The notes beneath the pieces were generated by a model that made no database searches, was not told the DNA's origin, and was given only the letters and a program-made list of their open reading frames with translations. A DNA stretch of 64,000 nucleotides from Oceanobacillus_B kapialis (GTDB lineage: Bacteria > Bacillota > Bacilli > Bacillales > Amphibacillaceae): the NCBI RefSeq assembly GCF_042685265.1, contig NZ_JBHUMX010000035.1, one strand, 5' to 3'. Each line of letters opens with the position of its first letter. The first letter of the stretch is position 1. This document shows, one piece after another, positions 8,680 to 17,705 of this stretch. The translations under genes and the position numbers were made by a program.

Positions 8680-9960
8680 TTAGTTAGTTCCACCATGATT
8701 CGTTTCAATATTTTGCTTGATTAGTTGAACTGCTTCCTCTAGTGCTTCTTTTGGTTCAGCTTTACCAGTAGCAACTGTTTGAATTGCAGCCTGCATTGGA
8801 TCCCATATTTCAGCCATTTCTGGGATAGATGGCATTGCTACAGCGCTTTGAGATTGAGCCATCACAGCTGCTGCGCCTTCATTTTCACTTACCCACTGCT
8901 CATCTTCTAATAAAGATACTAGTGGAGGAATTTCTCCTGTTAATTCATATCTTACTTTTGCATTTTCTTCGTTAGCAACAAACTCAACAAATTTTTGTGC
9001 CCATTCTTGGTTATCTTTAAAGTTAGTTACAAACCAACCTTTAACACCCATAAATGTACCAACAGGTTCTCCATTTGGTAAATTAGGCATTGGAGCAATA
9101 CCAATATCAATACCTGCATCTCTATAATCATTAAATGCCCAAGGCCCATTTTGTACTGCAACTGCTTTCCCTTGCTTAAATAGACCATTCATTTGGTCAT
9201 TTGAAGTTTCACCGATAATTCCACTTGGGAATAATCCTTCATCATACCATTTTTGAATATACTCTAACGCCTCAACTGCTTGTTCATTATCTAAACCGAT
9301 ATCTGATGAATCATCATTATTTCCACCGAACACATATCCACCAAATCCATGGAAGATACCATGCGCATGATAGAAGTCATCCCAAATAGCTAAGAATCCA
9401 TATTCATCACTATTTAATTTTTCTTGTGACAATTCATATATTTCATCTAGTGTTTCAGGAACTTCTGGGAGTAATTCTTTATTGTAAATAAATACAGGTG
9501 TTTCAGTTGCTTTTGGTAAACCATATAAATTGCCTTCATACTCAAATGCTTCAACTGAAGACTCTGTATATTGACTCAAAACATCTTCGCTCACTTCAAT
9601 TGGTGCAATATAACCTTTGACAACTGACGGACCTACGCCATCATGTGACATCGTTACAACATCAGGTGCTGATTCAGTATTCCCATCCAATGCCATGTTT
9701 TCTTGCATTTCAGTAATGTTGTATTCTTGGTACTCAATTTTTATACCATATTCTTCCTCAAACTTAGCTGCCGCATCCTCTAGTGCAGCTCCTTTATCCT
9801 GATCTTCCCAAACAATAAGTTTTTCAGGTTTATCTGCGCTTTCAGAACCATCGGAATTAGACTCCGTTGCGGCTTCCTCAGTCTCATCCTCAGGACCACA
9901 TGCTGCAAGTACACCTATGATTAATACTAAAGCAAATAATGCTCCTATCCATTTCTTCAT
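8680..9960 (-). CDS. mdxE: Maltodextrin-binding lipoprotein MdxE
   Basis: 426 aa. A signal peptide ending in the lipobox VLAAC (lipidated Cys21) is followed by an acidic linker rich in E/D/S and a family-1 solute-binding fold (LIVWEDQDKG, then PDVVTMSHDGVG; MalE-like). The mature protein should be anchored to the outer face of the membrane and deliver maltodextrins to MdxF-MdxG. GGGGAGGTC precedes the ATG. First gene of the importer operon; its promoter region holds two LacI/CcpA-type operators. Confidence 0.92.
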   Translation of the reverse strand: MKKWIGALFALVLIIGVLAACGPEDETEEAATESNSDGSESADKPEKLIVWEDQDKGAALEDAAAKFEEEYGIKIEYQEYNITEMQENMALDGNTESAPDVVTMSHDGVGPSVVKGYIAPIEVSEDVLSQYTESSVEAFEYEGNLYGLPKATETPVFIYNKELLPEVPETLDEIYELSQEKLNSDEYGFLAIWDDFYHAHGIFHGFGGYVFGGNNDDSSDIGLDNEQAVEALEYIQKWYDEGLFPSGIIGETSNDQMNGLFKQGKAVAVQNGPWAFNDYRDAGIDIGIAPMPNLPNGEPVGTFMGVKGWFVTNFKDNQEWAQKFVEFVANEENAKVRYELTGEIPPLVSLLEDEQWVSENEGAAAVMAQSQSAVAMPSIPEMAEIWDPMQAAIQTVATGKAEPKEALEEAVQLIKQNIETNHGGTN

Positions 9961-10009
9961 CTAATTGACCTCCCCTTAGAAATAATAATACAAGCAATTG
10001 ACATTTATG

Positions 10010-10023
10010 TGAAATCGTTTGCA
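10010..10023. promoter_or_regulatory. LacI/CcpA-type operator downstream of the mdxE promoter
   Basis: TGAAATCGTTTGCA, matching TGNAARCGNWWNCA at all positions but one. It lies about 12-25 bp after the predicted start of mdxE transcription, an arrangement suited to repression by MdxR and/or CcpA. Confidence 0.6.
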
Positions 10024-10039
10024 CAATTACTATAATTTT

Positions 10040-10067
10040 ATTATACAGCGTTTTCATGTAAAATCAA
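10040..10067 (-). promoter_or_regulatory. mdxE promoter overlapping a second cre/MdxR-like site
   Basis: Minus strand TTGATT (10067-10062), 16-bp spacer, TATAAT (10045-10040). The spacer contains ATGAAAACGCTGTA (about 10044-10057), a weaker cre-like sequence placed where a bound repressor would block RNA polymerase. Confidence 0.6.
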
Positions 10068-10195
10068 CTATAAATTTATGAGATTATAATTCTATATATA
10101 ACAGCATGGATAACGCTTACACGAATACTTTTTTCTGTTACACTAGTTTTAGTAGTCATAAGCTAGTTTAAATCGAACGTTATTTTATTTTGATG

Positions 10196-10205
10196 CAAAC
10201 GTTTG
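10196..10205. promoter_or_regulatory. LacI-type palindromic operator before the amylase gene
   Basis: CAAACGTTTG, a perfect 10-bp palindrome with the central CG of LacI-family operators, within ATGCAAACGTTTGAAT, ending 20 bp before the GTG start of the GH13 gene. With the two mdxE sites this makes three candidate operators in the 265-bp divergent region. Confidence 0.65.
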
Positions 10206-10225
10206 AATAAAAAGGAGTGTTTTAT

Positions 10226-11992
10226 GTGATAAAAGAAGCAATCTACCACCGCCCCAAAAATAACTTTGCCTATGCATATGACGAGGAGACCCTACACATT
10301 GTTTTACAAACCAAAAAGGGCGATATGGACAATGTCCAACTAATTTACGGAGATCCCTATGATTGGAAGAATGAAAAGTGGCAAACTGAAACAGTTACAA
10401 TGTCGCTTACTGGTTCTACGAGTCTATATGACTACTGGTTCATTGCTGTAAATCCCACATTTCGTAGAATGCGGTATGGATTCTATTGTAAGGATGGAGA
10501 TGAGGAGTGTTTTGTTGTAGAAGATGGTATTTTTGCACATTTACCTACTGACATTAGTCATTTCTTTTGCTTCCCTTACTTAAATAAGGTGGATGTTTTT
10601 CAAGCTCCAGATTGGGTGAAGGACACCGTCTGGTATCAGATCTTTCCTGAGCGTTTCGCTAATGGGGATCCGTCGATAAATCCTGAAGAAAGTCTGCCAT
10701 GGGCTTCGGAAGCCCCTACCCCGACCAACTTCTTCGGAGGTGACTTTCAAGGGGTTATAAACAATCTTGATTATTTAGAAGATCTAGGGGTTAATGGTAT
10801 TTACTTCACCCCGATATTTAAAGCCTATTCGAACCATAAATATGACACAATTGATTATATGGAAATTGACCCACAATTTGGCGACAAAGAGACTTTTCGT
10901 AAACTTATACAAGAATGCCATAAACGTGGCATTCGCGTAATGCTTGATGCAGTCTTCAACCATAGTGGCTATTACTTCCCGCCATTTCAGGATGTGCTAG
11001 AAAATCAGGAGCAATCAGGTTATAAGGACTGGTTTCATTTATGGGAGTTCCCTGTAGTTACAGAACCAATGCCAAATTACGATACCTTTGCTTTTGTCTC
11101 CTCTATGCCAAAATTAAATACCGAAAACCAAGAAGTGCGCGACTACCTATTAGAAGTTGCTAGATATTGGGTAGAGGAATTTGACATTGATGGCTGGCGT
11201 CTAGACGTTGCTAACGAGGTCGATCATACCTTCTGGAGAGATTTTCGTCAGACGGTGAAAGAAGTAAAGCCCGAAGCTTATATACTCGGGGAAATTTGGC
11301 ATGACTCCATGCCCTGGTTACAAGGTGATCAATTTGATGCTGTGATGAATTATCCTTTCACTAATGCAGCAATCGACTTTTTCGCAAAAAGCGAAATGCA
11401 AGCGACGGCCTTCTCACACGCAATAAACCGGGTCTCACACATGTATCCGCAAAACGTAAATGAGGTAGCGTTTAATTTATTGGATAGCCATGATACCCCG
11501 CGTATCCTTACATTGGCAAAGGAAAGCCTTGCACGTGTTAAACTATTATATCTATTTCAGTTAACCTTTACAGGAACTCCTTGTATTTATTATGGGGATG
11601 AAATTGGCATGAAAGGCGGAGAAGATCCTGGTTGCCGTGCCTGTATGGAGTGGGAAACAGATAAGCAGGACAGGGATTTATTTGCTTTTGTTCAAAAATT
11701 GATTACTTTACGAAAGCACAACCCGCTATTTGGTAATAAAGCTACGTTTCGTTTTATCCAAACAACTGATGAAAAAGGTCTCATCGTTTATGAAAAGCAA
11801 ACGGGCGTTAAACGTCTAATCGTGATGTTAAATAATAGCGACTCAAATCAATATATCTCTAAAGAATTACTGAAGGAAGGTGACACACTAGAAGAAATCT
11901 CTCTCCCAACACAAGCATCCTCGCATCAGGATACCGAAAGAGAAATAGTGGTCCCATCATTAGGATGGCGAATTTTTGAGTTAACAGAATAA
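10226..11992 (+). CDS. bbmA: GH13 neopullulanase / cyclomaltodextrinase / maltogenic amylase
   Basis: 588 aa from GTG 10226, placed 8 nt after AAAGGAG; the GTG at 10217 overlaps that ribosome site and is less likely. An N-terminal starch-binding-like beta domain (residues ~1-120, typical of GH13 subfamily 20, used for dimerisation) precedes the barrel: DAVFNH, GWRLDVANE (nucleophile D327), GEIWHD (acid/base E356), LDSHDT (D423). No signal peptide, so it acts inside the cell on imported maltodextrins or cyclodextrins. Divergent from mdxE and sharing its control region, like B. subtilis yvdF/bbmA next to mdxEFG. Confidence 0.9.
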   Translation: MIKEAIYHRPKNNFAYAYDEETLHIVLQTKKGDMDNVQLIYGDPYDWKNEKWQTETVTMSLTGSTSLYDYWFIAVNPTFRRMRYGFYCKDGDEECFVVEDGIFAHLPTDISHFFCFPYLNKVDVFQAPDWVKDTVWYQIFPERFANGDPSINPEESLPWASEAPTPTNFFGGDFQGVINNLDYLEDLGVNGIYFTPIFKAYSNHKYDTIDYMEIDPQFGDKETFRKLIQECHKRGIRVMLDAVFNHSGYYFPPFQDVLENQEQSGYKDWFHLWEFPVVTEPMPNYDTFAFVSSMPKLNTENQEVRDYLLEVARYWVEEFDIDGWRLDVANEVDHTFWRDFRQTVKEVKPEAYILGEIWHDSMPWLQGDQFDAVMNYPFTNAAIDFFAKSEMQATAFSHAINRVSHMYPQNVNEVAFNLLDSHDTPRILTLAKESLARVKLLYLFQLTFTGTPCIYYGDEIGMKGGEDPGCRACMEWETDKQDRDLFAFVQKLITLRKHNPLFGNKATFRFIQTTDEKGLIVYEKQTGVKRLIVMLNNSDSNQYISKELLKEGDTLEEISLPTQASSHQDTEREIVVPSLGWRIFELTE

Positions 11993-11999
11993 CTGAAAT

Positions 12000-12037
12000 A
12001 GGAACCCTCATGACATGTGAGGGTTCCTTTTTCTTTT
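12000..12037 (+). terminator. Rho-independent terminator after the amylase gene
   Basis: AGGAACCCTCA/TGTGAGGGTTCCT hairpin followed by TTTTTCTTTT. Reading the other way it can also stop the DinB-family gene. Confidence 0.85.
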
Positions 12038-12545
12038 ACCCAACCGACAAACCTTTCCTTTCTAAAAAGCTTTCTATCTGCCTTCTGTGGTGGTTATCAT
12101 GCCAGACGAACCCACTAAAATAATTGAAGACTGAATGGGGATATCCAGAATGTTCATCCACCGACTCACCGTTTAATTCAAACGTCGTAGCAAAAAATGC
12201 TTCATCCTTTTCTTTCAAGGCTGTGAGCATGGCATCTCTTGCCTGTAATTGTTCCTCTAAAATCTGTTGCTGGCCAATTCCAGAACGGGCATGTGCTTCT
12301 GCTTTTTTGTTAAGTGTCTCAATGTCAATACTGTGAATATCTGCATCTTGTGCCATTTGTGGCATCATGTCATGAAGAATGTAGTGATCCCAATAGGCAA
12401 TATGGGTGATAATCTCTGCAATCGTCCATTTTTCTTCTGCAATTGGCTCAAAGAATAGCTCTTCCTGAATATTATGTAAGGTGGTAATCCATTCTCTGTA
12501 GTCCTTTAAATCCTGAAAAAGATCTTTTATCGTATACATTTCCAT
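12036..12545 (-). CDS. DinB/YfiT-like metalloprotein
   Basis: 169 aa, full length for the DinB superfamily four-helix bundle. The expected metal-binding histidines are present: H48 in IITHIAYWDHY, and H149 and H153 in WHDNHHRRQ near the C-terminus. Family members act as thiol-dependent transferases (bacillithiol S-transferases in Bacillus) or have unknown substrates; nothing in the sequence narrows this. GAGGAGGG lies just before ATG 12545 (the ATG two codons later is also possible). Monocistronic. Confidence 0.75.
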   Translation of the reverse strand: MEMYTIKDLFQDLKDYREWITTLHNIQEELFFEPIAEEKWTIAEIITHIAYWDHYILHDMMPQMAQDADIHSIDIETLNKKAEAHARSGIGQQQILEEQLQARDAMLTALKEKDEAFFATTFELNGESVDEHSGYPHSVFNYFSGFVWHDNHHRRQIESFLERKGLSVG

Positions 12546-12653
12546 TTCCCTCCTCTTGTCTTTAAATGTTCGGCAAATAAACGCACAATCCTTTATTTTT
12601 ATTGCACCACCTCAAGAAAAAATCTACCTGTCCAATCGTAAAATTATGAAAAA

Positions 12654-12680
12654 GTCTACATTATCGTAGGCTTTTTTTAA
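12654..12680 (+). terminator. Orphan terminator-like hairpin upstream of the cell wall hydrolase gene
   Basis: AGTCTAC-ATTATC-GTAGGCT followed by seven T residues, only about 25 nt before the hydrolase start. No plus-strand gene lies immediately upstream, so it could be an attenuator or the end of a short RNA. Confidence 0.5.
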
Positions 12681-12705
12681 TACACTTTTTTTAGAGGTGA
12701 TAAAA

Positions 12706-13146
12706 ATGGCTAGAGTGAAATACACAGATAATGATGTTGATTTAGTAGCAAGAATGATGCGGGCAGAAGCAGAGGGTGAAGGAAAACTAGGAATGCTCAT
12801 GGTTGGTAATGTCATTGTAAACCGATTAAAGGCAAACTGTTTAGATTTTCAGGATTTAAGATCTATACGTGATGTAATTTTTCAAATTCAAGGTGGGAAT
12901 TATTCTTTTGAAGCTGTTCAAAAAGGGAATGTTTTTTATAACAGAGCAAGATCTACCGAAAGAAGACTAGCTAGGCAAACTTTAGACTTTTGGAGACAAC
13001 ATCCCTCCAAGTATGCATTATGGTATTTCAATCCATATGGGGAATGTCCACCTACATGGTACGACCAACCATTTGCAGGACAGTTTAAGCAACATTGTTA
13101 TTATGAACCAATTGCCGACACATGCGAAAGTGTGTATCGCTGGTAA
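12706..13146 (+). CDS. Cell wall hydrolase, SleB/CwlJ family
   Basis: 146 aa, the length of CwlJ rather than SleB (no signal peptide, no peptidoglycan-binding domain). ARMMRAEAEGEGKLGML carries the conserved glutamate (about E21) of the Hydrolase_2 fold, followed by GNVIVNRL, the family hallmark. CwlJ-type enzymes sit in the spore coat and degrade cortex peptidoglycan during germination. The ATG at 12706 follows AGAGGTGAT; the GTG at 12697 lies within that ribosome site and is rejected. Alternative: a vegetative paralogue of CwlJ; no gerQ neighbour is seen. Confidence 0.82.
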   Translation: MARVKYTDNDVDLVARMMRAEAEGEGKLGMLMVGNVIVNRLKANCLDFQDLRSIRDVIFQIQGGNYSFEAVQKGNVFYNRARSTERRLARQTLDFWRQHPSKYALWYFNPYGECPPTWYDQPFAGQFKQHCYYEPIADTCESVYRW

Positions 13147-13220
13147 GAATCCCCCACTTCACTAACCCTCCTCCCCCCTATTAATAGCAGCTTAATTCTT
13201 CTAATCCTGCTAGAAGTAAT

Positions 13221-13248
13221 AGAGCAACGCTAGCCCTCTAGTTGCTCT
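13221..13248. terminator. Hairpin between convergent genes
   Basis: AGAGCAAC ... GTTGCTCT, 8-bp perfect stem with a 12-nt loop between the hydrolase gene and the VOC gene. The flanking T-run is weak on both strands. Confidence 0.45.
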
Positions 13249-13272
13249 ATTCATCTCTAGCAGATAGCCTCC

Positions 13273-13626
13273 CTAACACTTACAAACCATTAACATATTG
13301 CCATCAGGATCTCGGAAGTTAAAATAATGTTCATGCTCAATATCTGTAACCAATGTTACTCCCTTGCTCTTCATGAACTGAAAAGCCTCTTCAATGTCTG
13401 TTGTGTTCAAATGAAAGGCGGGGTTTTTGAAAATATTGTCCACTGAATAAATCTTGCTATCTAACACAATTCCCGTGCCCTCCATCGGGAGAACAAAGAG
13501 ATGTCCAAATTGAATCTCCCCAACTACATCTACTCCTAAAATATCACAATACCAATCTCTTGCTTTTTCAATGTTGCTTACGGGGATAAAAACAGTACCG
13601 ATTTTGTTTTGGATAGGGTGTGCCAC
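13273..13626 (-). CDS. VOC (glyoxalase/bleomycin resistance-type) family protein
   Basis: 117 aa with the two beta-alpha-beta-beta-beta modules of the vicinal oxygen chelate fold: GTVFIPVSNIEKARDWYCDILG at the start and FNFRDPDGNMLMVCKC at the end, the latter holding the usual DPDGN turn. GTG start at 13626 with GGAGG 8 nt upstream. The family includes glyoxalases, dioxygenases and antibiotic-binding proteins; the substrate here is unknown. Monocistronic. Confidence 0.78.
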   Translation of the reverse strand: MAHPIQNKIGTVFIPVSNIEKARDWYCDILGVDVVGEIQFGHLFVLPMEGTGIVLDSKIYSVDNIFKNPAFHLNTTDIEEAFQFMKSKGVTLVTDIEHEHYFNFRDPDGNMLMVCKC

Positions 13627-13859
13627 ATTAAATACCTCCGTATGTATTTTTATATGGTCAAAAAAATAACGCTATAATAAAATTAACGATGATTCTCTCT
13701 AAAAGCAATGTATTTTGCCCAAAATCCTTTCTTATATTTCTTGTTTTAATTTGAACCCCTATAATAATCTTCCTATTTTAATCTCTCATTAATAGTAATA
13801 GGCCCTCTTATCTGGTATAAATAGACTAGTAAGTGGTAGATTTGTGAGGGGGTTTTTAC

Positions 13860-14936
13860 ATGTTTTGTGATATTTGTCGGCCTAGACCTAAAGGATATAC
13901 GGTATACTTCGCCGATGAGCAAGACGTATCGGCACTCATTCGTTACATAAAGGGAAATCAGGAAAATAATTGGATGGTTATAAATGACCGTATGTTTTGG
14001 GTCATAGAAGCTATCCTGTTTGATATGATAGATTACGTGCAAGCGCATATGGAACCAGAAAGTATTTATGCAGTGGAGTCAACAATAGAAGACCCATTAA
14101 AAACTTTATATAACATGAAACAAATACATAAATTTGAGGAAGAAAGAGAAACGAGCTGGATTGATGGTGTTATTCAGAAAAGCCAGCTTACTACATATTA
14201 CCAGCCTATTGTTAATAGAAAAAATGATAATGAACAGATAATTGGCTATGAACTGCTTTCCAGAGGTTTAGACCAGGATGGGAGCATTATCCCCCCTTTC
14301 AAGCTGTTTGAAGCCGCTCGGGTAAGAAACCGGATGTTTGCACTTGATCGCGCCTGCCGACTACAGGCAGTCAGGAATGCAGCTTCTTTGGCTAGCGATA
14401 AATTAATCTTCATTAATTTTATTCCAACAGCTATATATGTGCCAGAACATTGTTTGGCAACGACTTTTAACTTAATTAAAAAATTGAACATTAGACCTGA
14501 TCAGGTTGTATTTGAAGTGGTGGAAACAGACGAAGTGGAAGATATCGAGCATTTAAAAAACATTTTGCACTATTACCGGAAACACGGTTTCAAGTATGCG
14601 TTAGATGATGTAGGGACTGGCTTTAATGATTTGCAACGGTTAACTGATCTGGATCCAGATATCGTGAAACTGGCAATTGAATTTACCAATGGGGTAAGCC
14701 AGGACAAGTCTAAGCAGGAGACAGCCGCATCTGTGCTAAAAACTTCCCGTGATTTGGGTGCGCAGGCTCTTGCTGAAGGAGTAGAGACAGAAGAAGATTA
14801 CCACTATCTTCTAGAGATGGGGTATGACTTATTCCAGGGCTACTATTTTGCGAAACCTAGCCCTACCCCACTGGAGAAACTTATTAATAAAGAAGATGGA
14901 AGGTCTGAACACACACATGATGACAGCAACGTATAA
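13860..14936 (+). CDS. EAL-domain c-di-GMP phosphodiesterase
   Basis: 358 aa, cytoplasmic. A ~110-residue N-terminal region beginning MFCDICRPRPKGY (a CxxC that could bind metal) is not recognised. The EAL domain covers ~125-345 and keeps the catalytic set: E in GYELLSRG (EAL written ELL), N in FINFIP, E in VFEVVETD, DD in LDDVGTGF, K in IVKLAIEF, E in AEGVETEED and Q in FQGYYFAKP. An active phosphodiesterase giving pGpG is therefore likely. The next gene, a membrane diguanylate cyclase/phosphodiesterase, starts inside its last codons, so the two are co-translated. Confidence 0.85.
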   Translation: MFCDICRPRPKGYTVYFADEQDVSALIRYIKGNQENNWMVINDRMFWVIEAILFDMIDYVQAHMEPESIYAVESTIEDPLKTLYNMKQIHKFEEERETSWIDGVIQKSQLTTYYQPIVNRKNDNEQIIGYELLSRGLDQDGSIIPPFKLFEAARVRNRMFALDRACRLQAVRNAASLASDKLIFINFIPTAIYVPEHCLATTFNLIKKLNIRPDQVVFEVVETDEVEDIEHLKNILHYYRKHGFKYALDDVGTGFNDLQRLTDLDPDIVKLAIEFTNGVSQDKSKQETAASVLKTSRDLGAQALAEGVETEEDYHYLLEMGYDLFQGYYFAKPSPTPLEKLINKEDGRSEHTHDDSNV

Positions 14937-17361
14937 TATCCCTCTTGTAATTCTCTCTGTGGCGATTGCTATTTTTTCGTCCTATACAGCATTAAGCTTA
15001 GCAAGCCGTTTACATGCTGCGAAAGGGAACCTGAAGAAAATTTGGCTCTCTGCTGGAGCCTTTTCTTTAGGATTTGGAATATGGGCGATGCATTTTATTG
15101 CCATGCTTGCTTTTCACCTATCTATCGAGGTTACGTATAACGTCTACCTTGTAATGCTCTCCATTATACTAGCTGTGGTCGCTTGTGGCATTGCTTTTTA
15201 TATTGTCTCCAAAGGGCTAAAGAAAAGAAGACATATGTTATGTGGAGCAGCTTTTATCGGTACTGGTATCGTATCTATGCATTACGTGGGGATGGATGCC
15301 ATGCAAATGGAGGCTGCTATCGAGTATGACCAAGTATTATTAGTTGCCTCTTTTATTATTGCATTTTTGGCTGCATGGGGGGCTTTATACTTACTTTTCT
15401 ATTTTCAAAAAGATGCTACTCCCTTTAACTTCCGGATTAGGAAAGCAATAAGTGCCGTTATTATGGGTATAGCCATTTCTGGCATGCATTACACAGGCAT
15501 GGCTGCAGCAAATTTCACTTCCTCTCATGAGCATCCTGCCTCCCATCACATAGCCGGTTCTATTAACAGTACGGTGATGGCATATGGCGTTGGAATCGGT
15601 ATGACCTTTATTTTAGGTATTGTGTTAGGTAGTATTTATTTTGACAAAAGGTTACAAATGAAGTCTTCCGAGCTCGAATTCATGGATAATATCTACCAAA
15701 ACTTTGTTATGAACGCAAACGATGCCGTTATTCTTTTAGACCAAAACGATGTTATCATATCCTGGAATAAGGCTGCAGAGCACATCTTTGGTTATAAGGC
15801 AGAGGAAGCACTTGGGCAAGTCATGGACATCATTATTCCAGAAAGATACAGACAAGCTCATAAGGATGGGATTCAGCGCTATTTACAAACGGAAGAAACA
15901 AGTTTAATCGGTAAAACATTAGAAATTCCTGCTAGAAAAAAGGATGGTACTGAGTTACCGATAGAATTATCGATATCTGCTTTAAAACGTGAGGAAGAAA
16001 CCTATTTTAGTGGAATTATGCGAGATATCTCTGAACGAAAGAAAGCTGAAGAGCAAATTAATGAATTGGTGTACCGTGACCCATTGACAAATCTTCCAAA
16101 TCGACGATTATTCAATGACTATTTAGCTAAAAGTATTGAACAGGCTTCCTTTGATGGGCAATTGCTTGCCGTTATGTTTATTGATTTAGACCGCTTTAAA
16201 AATATTAATGATTCCCTCGGCCATGCAATTGGAGATATGTTATTAGTAGAAGTTGCAAAAAGGATGGAAGCATGTATTGGCATGAAAGACATGCTTGCAC
16301 GTCAGGGGGGCGACGAATATATTCTTATCTTCCCCCGCACCTCCCATCAAGAAGTTGCTAACACGGCTACTGCCATTTTAGAATCGATAAACAAACCTTA
16401 TGCGTACGAGCAGAATGAGCTGATTGTGTCAGGATCGATTGGCATTAGTATGTTCCCTGAGGATGGAAAGGACGCAGAAACCCTTGTCAAACACGCTGAT
16501 TTGTCTATGTACCGGGCAAAGGAGCTAGGAAAAAACAATTTCCAATTCTTCACGGCGGATATGAATGAGCTTATCGCCAATAAAATGAGTCTTGAACTCG
16601 GACTGCGAAAAGCACTAACGAACAATGAATTCGAACTATATTATCAGCCGCAAGTGGAAGTAGAATCAGGTGCCATTAAAGGGATGGAAGCACTAATCCG
16701 ATGGAGGAACCCAAAATTAGGAATTGTTCCACCTAACGAATTTATACCATTGGCAGAGGAAACCGGCTTAATTATTCCTATTGGCAAATGGGTCATGCAA
16801 ACAGCCTGTGAACAGGCGAAAAAATGGGAATCTATGCTCAATAAGCCTTTACGAATTAGTGTTAACATTTCCGCCTTACAGTTCCAGCAACCCGACTTTA
16901 CCGATGTAGTGAAGAAGGTATTGGAACGTACAAACCTGTCCGCTACATCATTGGAGCTGGAATTAACCGAGAGTATTGTCCAAAATCCACAGCATGCACT
17001 CCCGATAATGAAGGAATTAAAAGAGATGGGGGTTCTTTTATCGCTGGATGACTTTGGTACAGGTTACTCCTCCTTAAGTTATTTGCGGTCGTTCCCTTTG
17101 GACACGCTAAAAATTGATAAGCTATTTATTGATAATATGCATCATGTGAAAGACGAGGCCATCGTAAATACTATCATTAGTATGGCAAACAGTCTGGAAC
17201 TAAACGTAATCGCAGAGGGCGTGGAAACAACAGAGCAGTTAGCTTCTTTAGCCGGAAAAGCGTGTGACGAGTACCAAGGGTATTTGTTTAGCAAGCCGGT
17301 GCCGTGCGAAGAGTTTGAAAGCCTTTTGCAAACTATTACGTCTCCTGAACCAGCGATGTGA
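14917..17361 (+). CDS. MHYT-PAS-GGDEF-EAL membrane signalling protein
   Basis: 814 aa from ATG 14917 (an ATG at 14896 is also possible); the gene overlaps the preceding EAL gene by 20 nt. The N-terminal ~225 residues hold about seven membrane segments with repeated M-H-Y/F motifs (WAMHFIAM, SMHYVGMD, GMHYTGMA), the MHYT sensor thought to bind copper and sense gases. A PAS domain (~260-380) follows, then GGDEF with active-site variant GGDEY (near residue 465), then an EAL domain with EALIRW, LDDFGTGYSSL and AEGVETTEQ. Same architecture as B. subtilis YkoW. It may make and/or break c-di-GMP; the balance cannot be read from sequence. Confidence 0.88.
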   Translation: MMTATYNIPLVILSVAIAIFSSYTALSLASRLHAAKGNLKKIWLSAGAFSLGFGIWAMHFIAMLAFHLSIEVTYNVYLVMLSIILAVVACGIAFYIVSKGLKKRRHMLCGAAFIGTGIVSMHYVGMDAMQMEAAIEYDQVLLVASFIIAFLAAWGALYLLFYFQKDATPFNFRIRKAISAVIMGIAISGMHYTGMAAANFTSSHEHPASHHIAGSINSTVMAYGVGIGMTFILGIVLGSIYFDKRLQMKSSELEFMDNIYQNFVMNANDAVILLDQNDVIISWNKAAEHIFGYKAEEALGQVMDIIIPERYRQAHKDGIQRYLQTEETSLIGKTLEIPARKKDGTELPIELSISALKREEETYFSGIMRDISERKKAEEQINELVYRDPLTNLPNRRLFNDYLAKSIEQASFDGQLLAVMFIDLDRFKNINDSLGHAIGDMLLVEVAKRMEACIGMKDMLARQGGDEYILIFPRTSHQEVANTATAILESINKPYAYEQNELIVSGSIGISMFPEDGKDAETLVKHADLSMYRAKELGKNNFQFFTADMNELIANKMSLELGLRKALTNNEFELYYQPQVEVESGAIKGMEALIRWRNPKLGIVPPNEFIPLAEETGLIIPIGKWVMQTACEQAKKWESMLNKPLRISVNISALQFQQPDFTDVVKKVLERTNLSATSLELELTESIVQNPQHALPIMKELKEMGVLLSLDDFGTGYSSLSYLRSFPLDTLKIDKLFIDNMHHVKDEAIVNTIISMANSLELNVIAEGVETTEQLASLAGKACDEYQGYLFSKPVPCEEFESLLQTITSPEPAM

Positions 17362-17368
17362 AGTAGAA

Positions 17369-17399
17369 AAGTGGCCACCTTAATAGGGGCCACTTTTAT
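17369..17399 (+). terminator. Terminator after the c-di-GMP genes
   Basis: AAGTGGCC ... GGGCCACTT stem followed by TTATT, directly after the stop codon. Confidence 0.7.
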
Positions 17400-17501
17400 T
17401 AGTTCAAGATTATGACCTTGCATCGAGGTTGATGCATGCATTTCTAATCTAGAACATTTGCTGTATACTTAAAGGACAAGTTTTACTAAGGGGAGATAGT
17501 A

Positions 17502-17633
17502 ATGAAGGTTAAAATGAATGTGCAAACTGCGTATCACGGAGATCTACTTCGCGCTGGAAAAGTGTATGAAATTGATGAGGCCACCGCAAAACGTTGGATT
17601 GCCAGCAAAATTGCGGTAGCAGTAGAGGACTAA
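17502..17633 (+). CDS. 43-aa protein resembling small phage-type proteins
   Basis: ATG at 17502 with a strong AAGGGGAGAT ribosome site 5 nt before it. The product starts MKVKMNVQTAYHGDLLRAG and continues with an EIDEATAKRWI helix. This layout (MKVK beta strand, short loop, 'G-x-V-x-E-x-x-E-x-A-x-x-x-I-x-x-G' helix) is common in small hypothetical proteins of phage morphogenesis clusters, but no other phage gene is near. Function unknown. Confidence 0.6.
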   Translation: MKVKMNVQTAYHGDLLRAGKVYEIDEATAKRWIASKIAVAVED

Positions 17634-17705
17634 TTTAATTTATATCATGAATAGAAACCTGTCGAAAAATATACGATACAATGTTGAGAAAAGGAGGTGA
17701 AGTCA

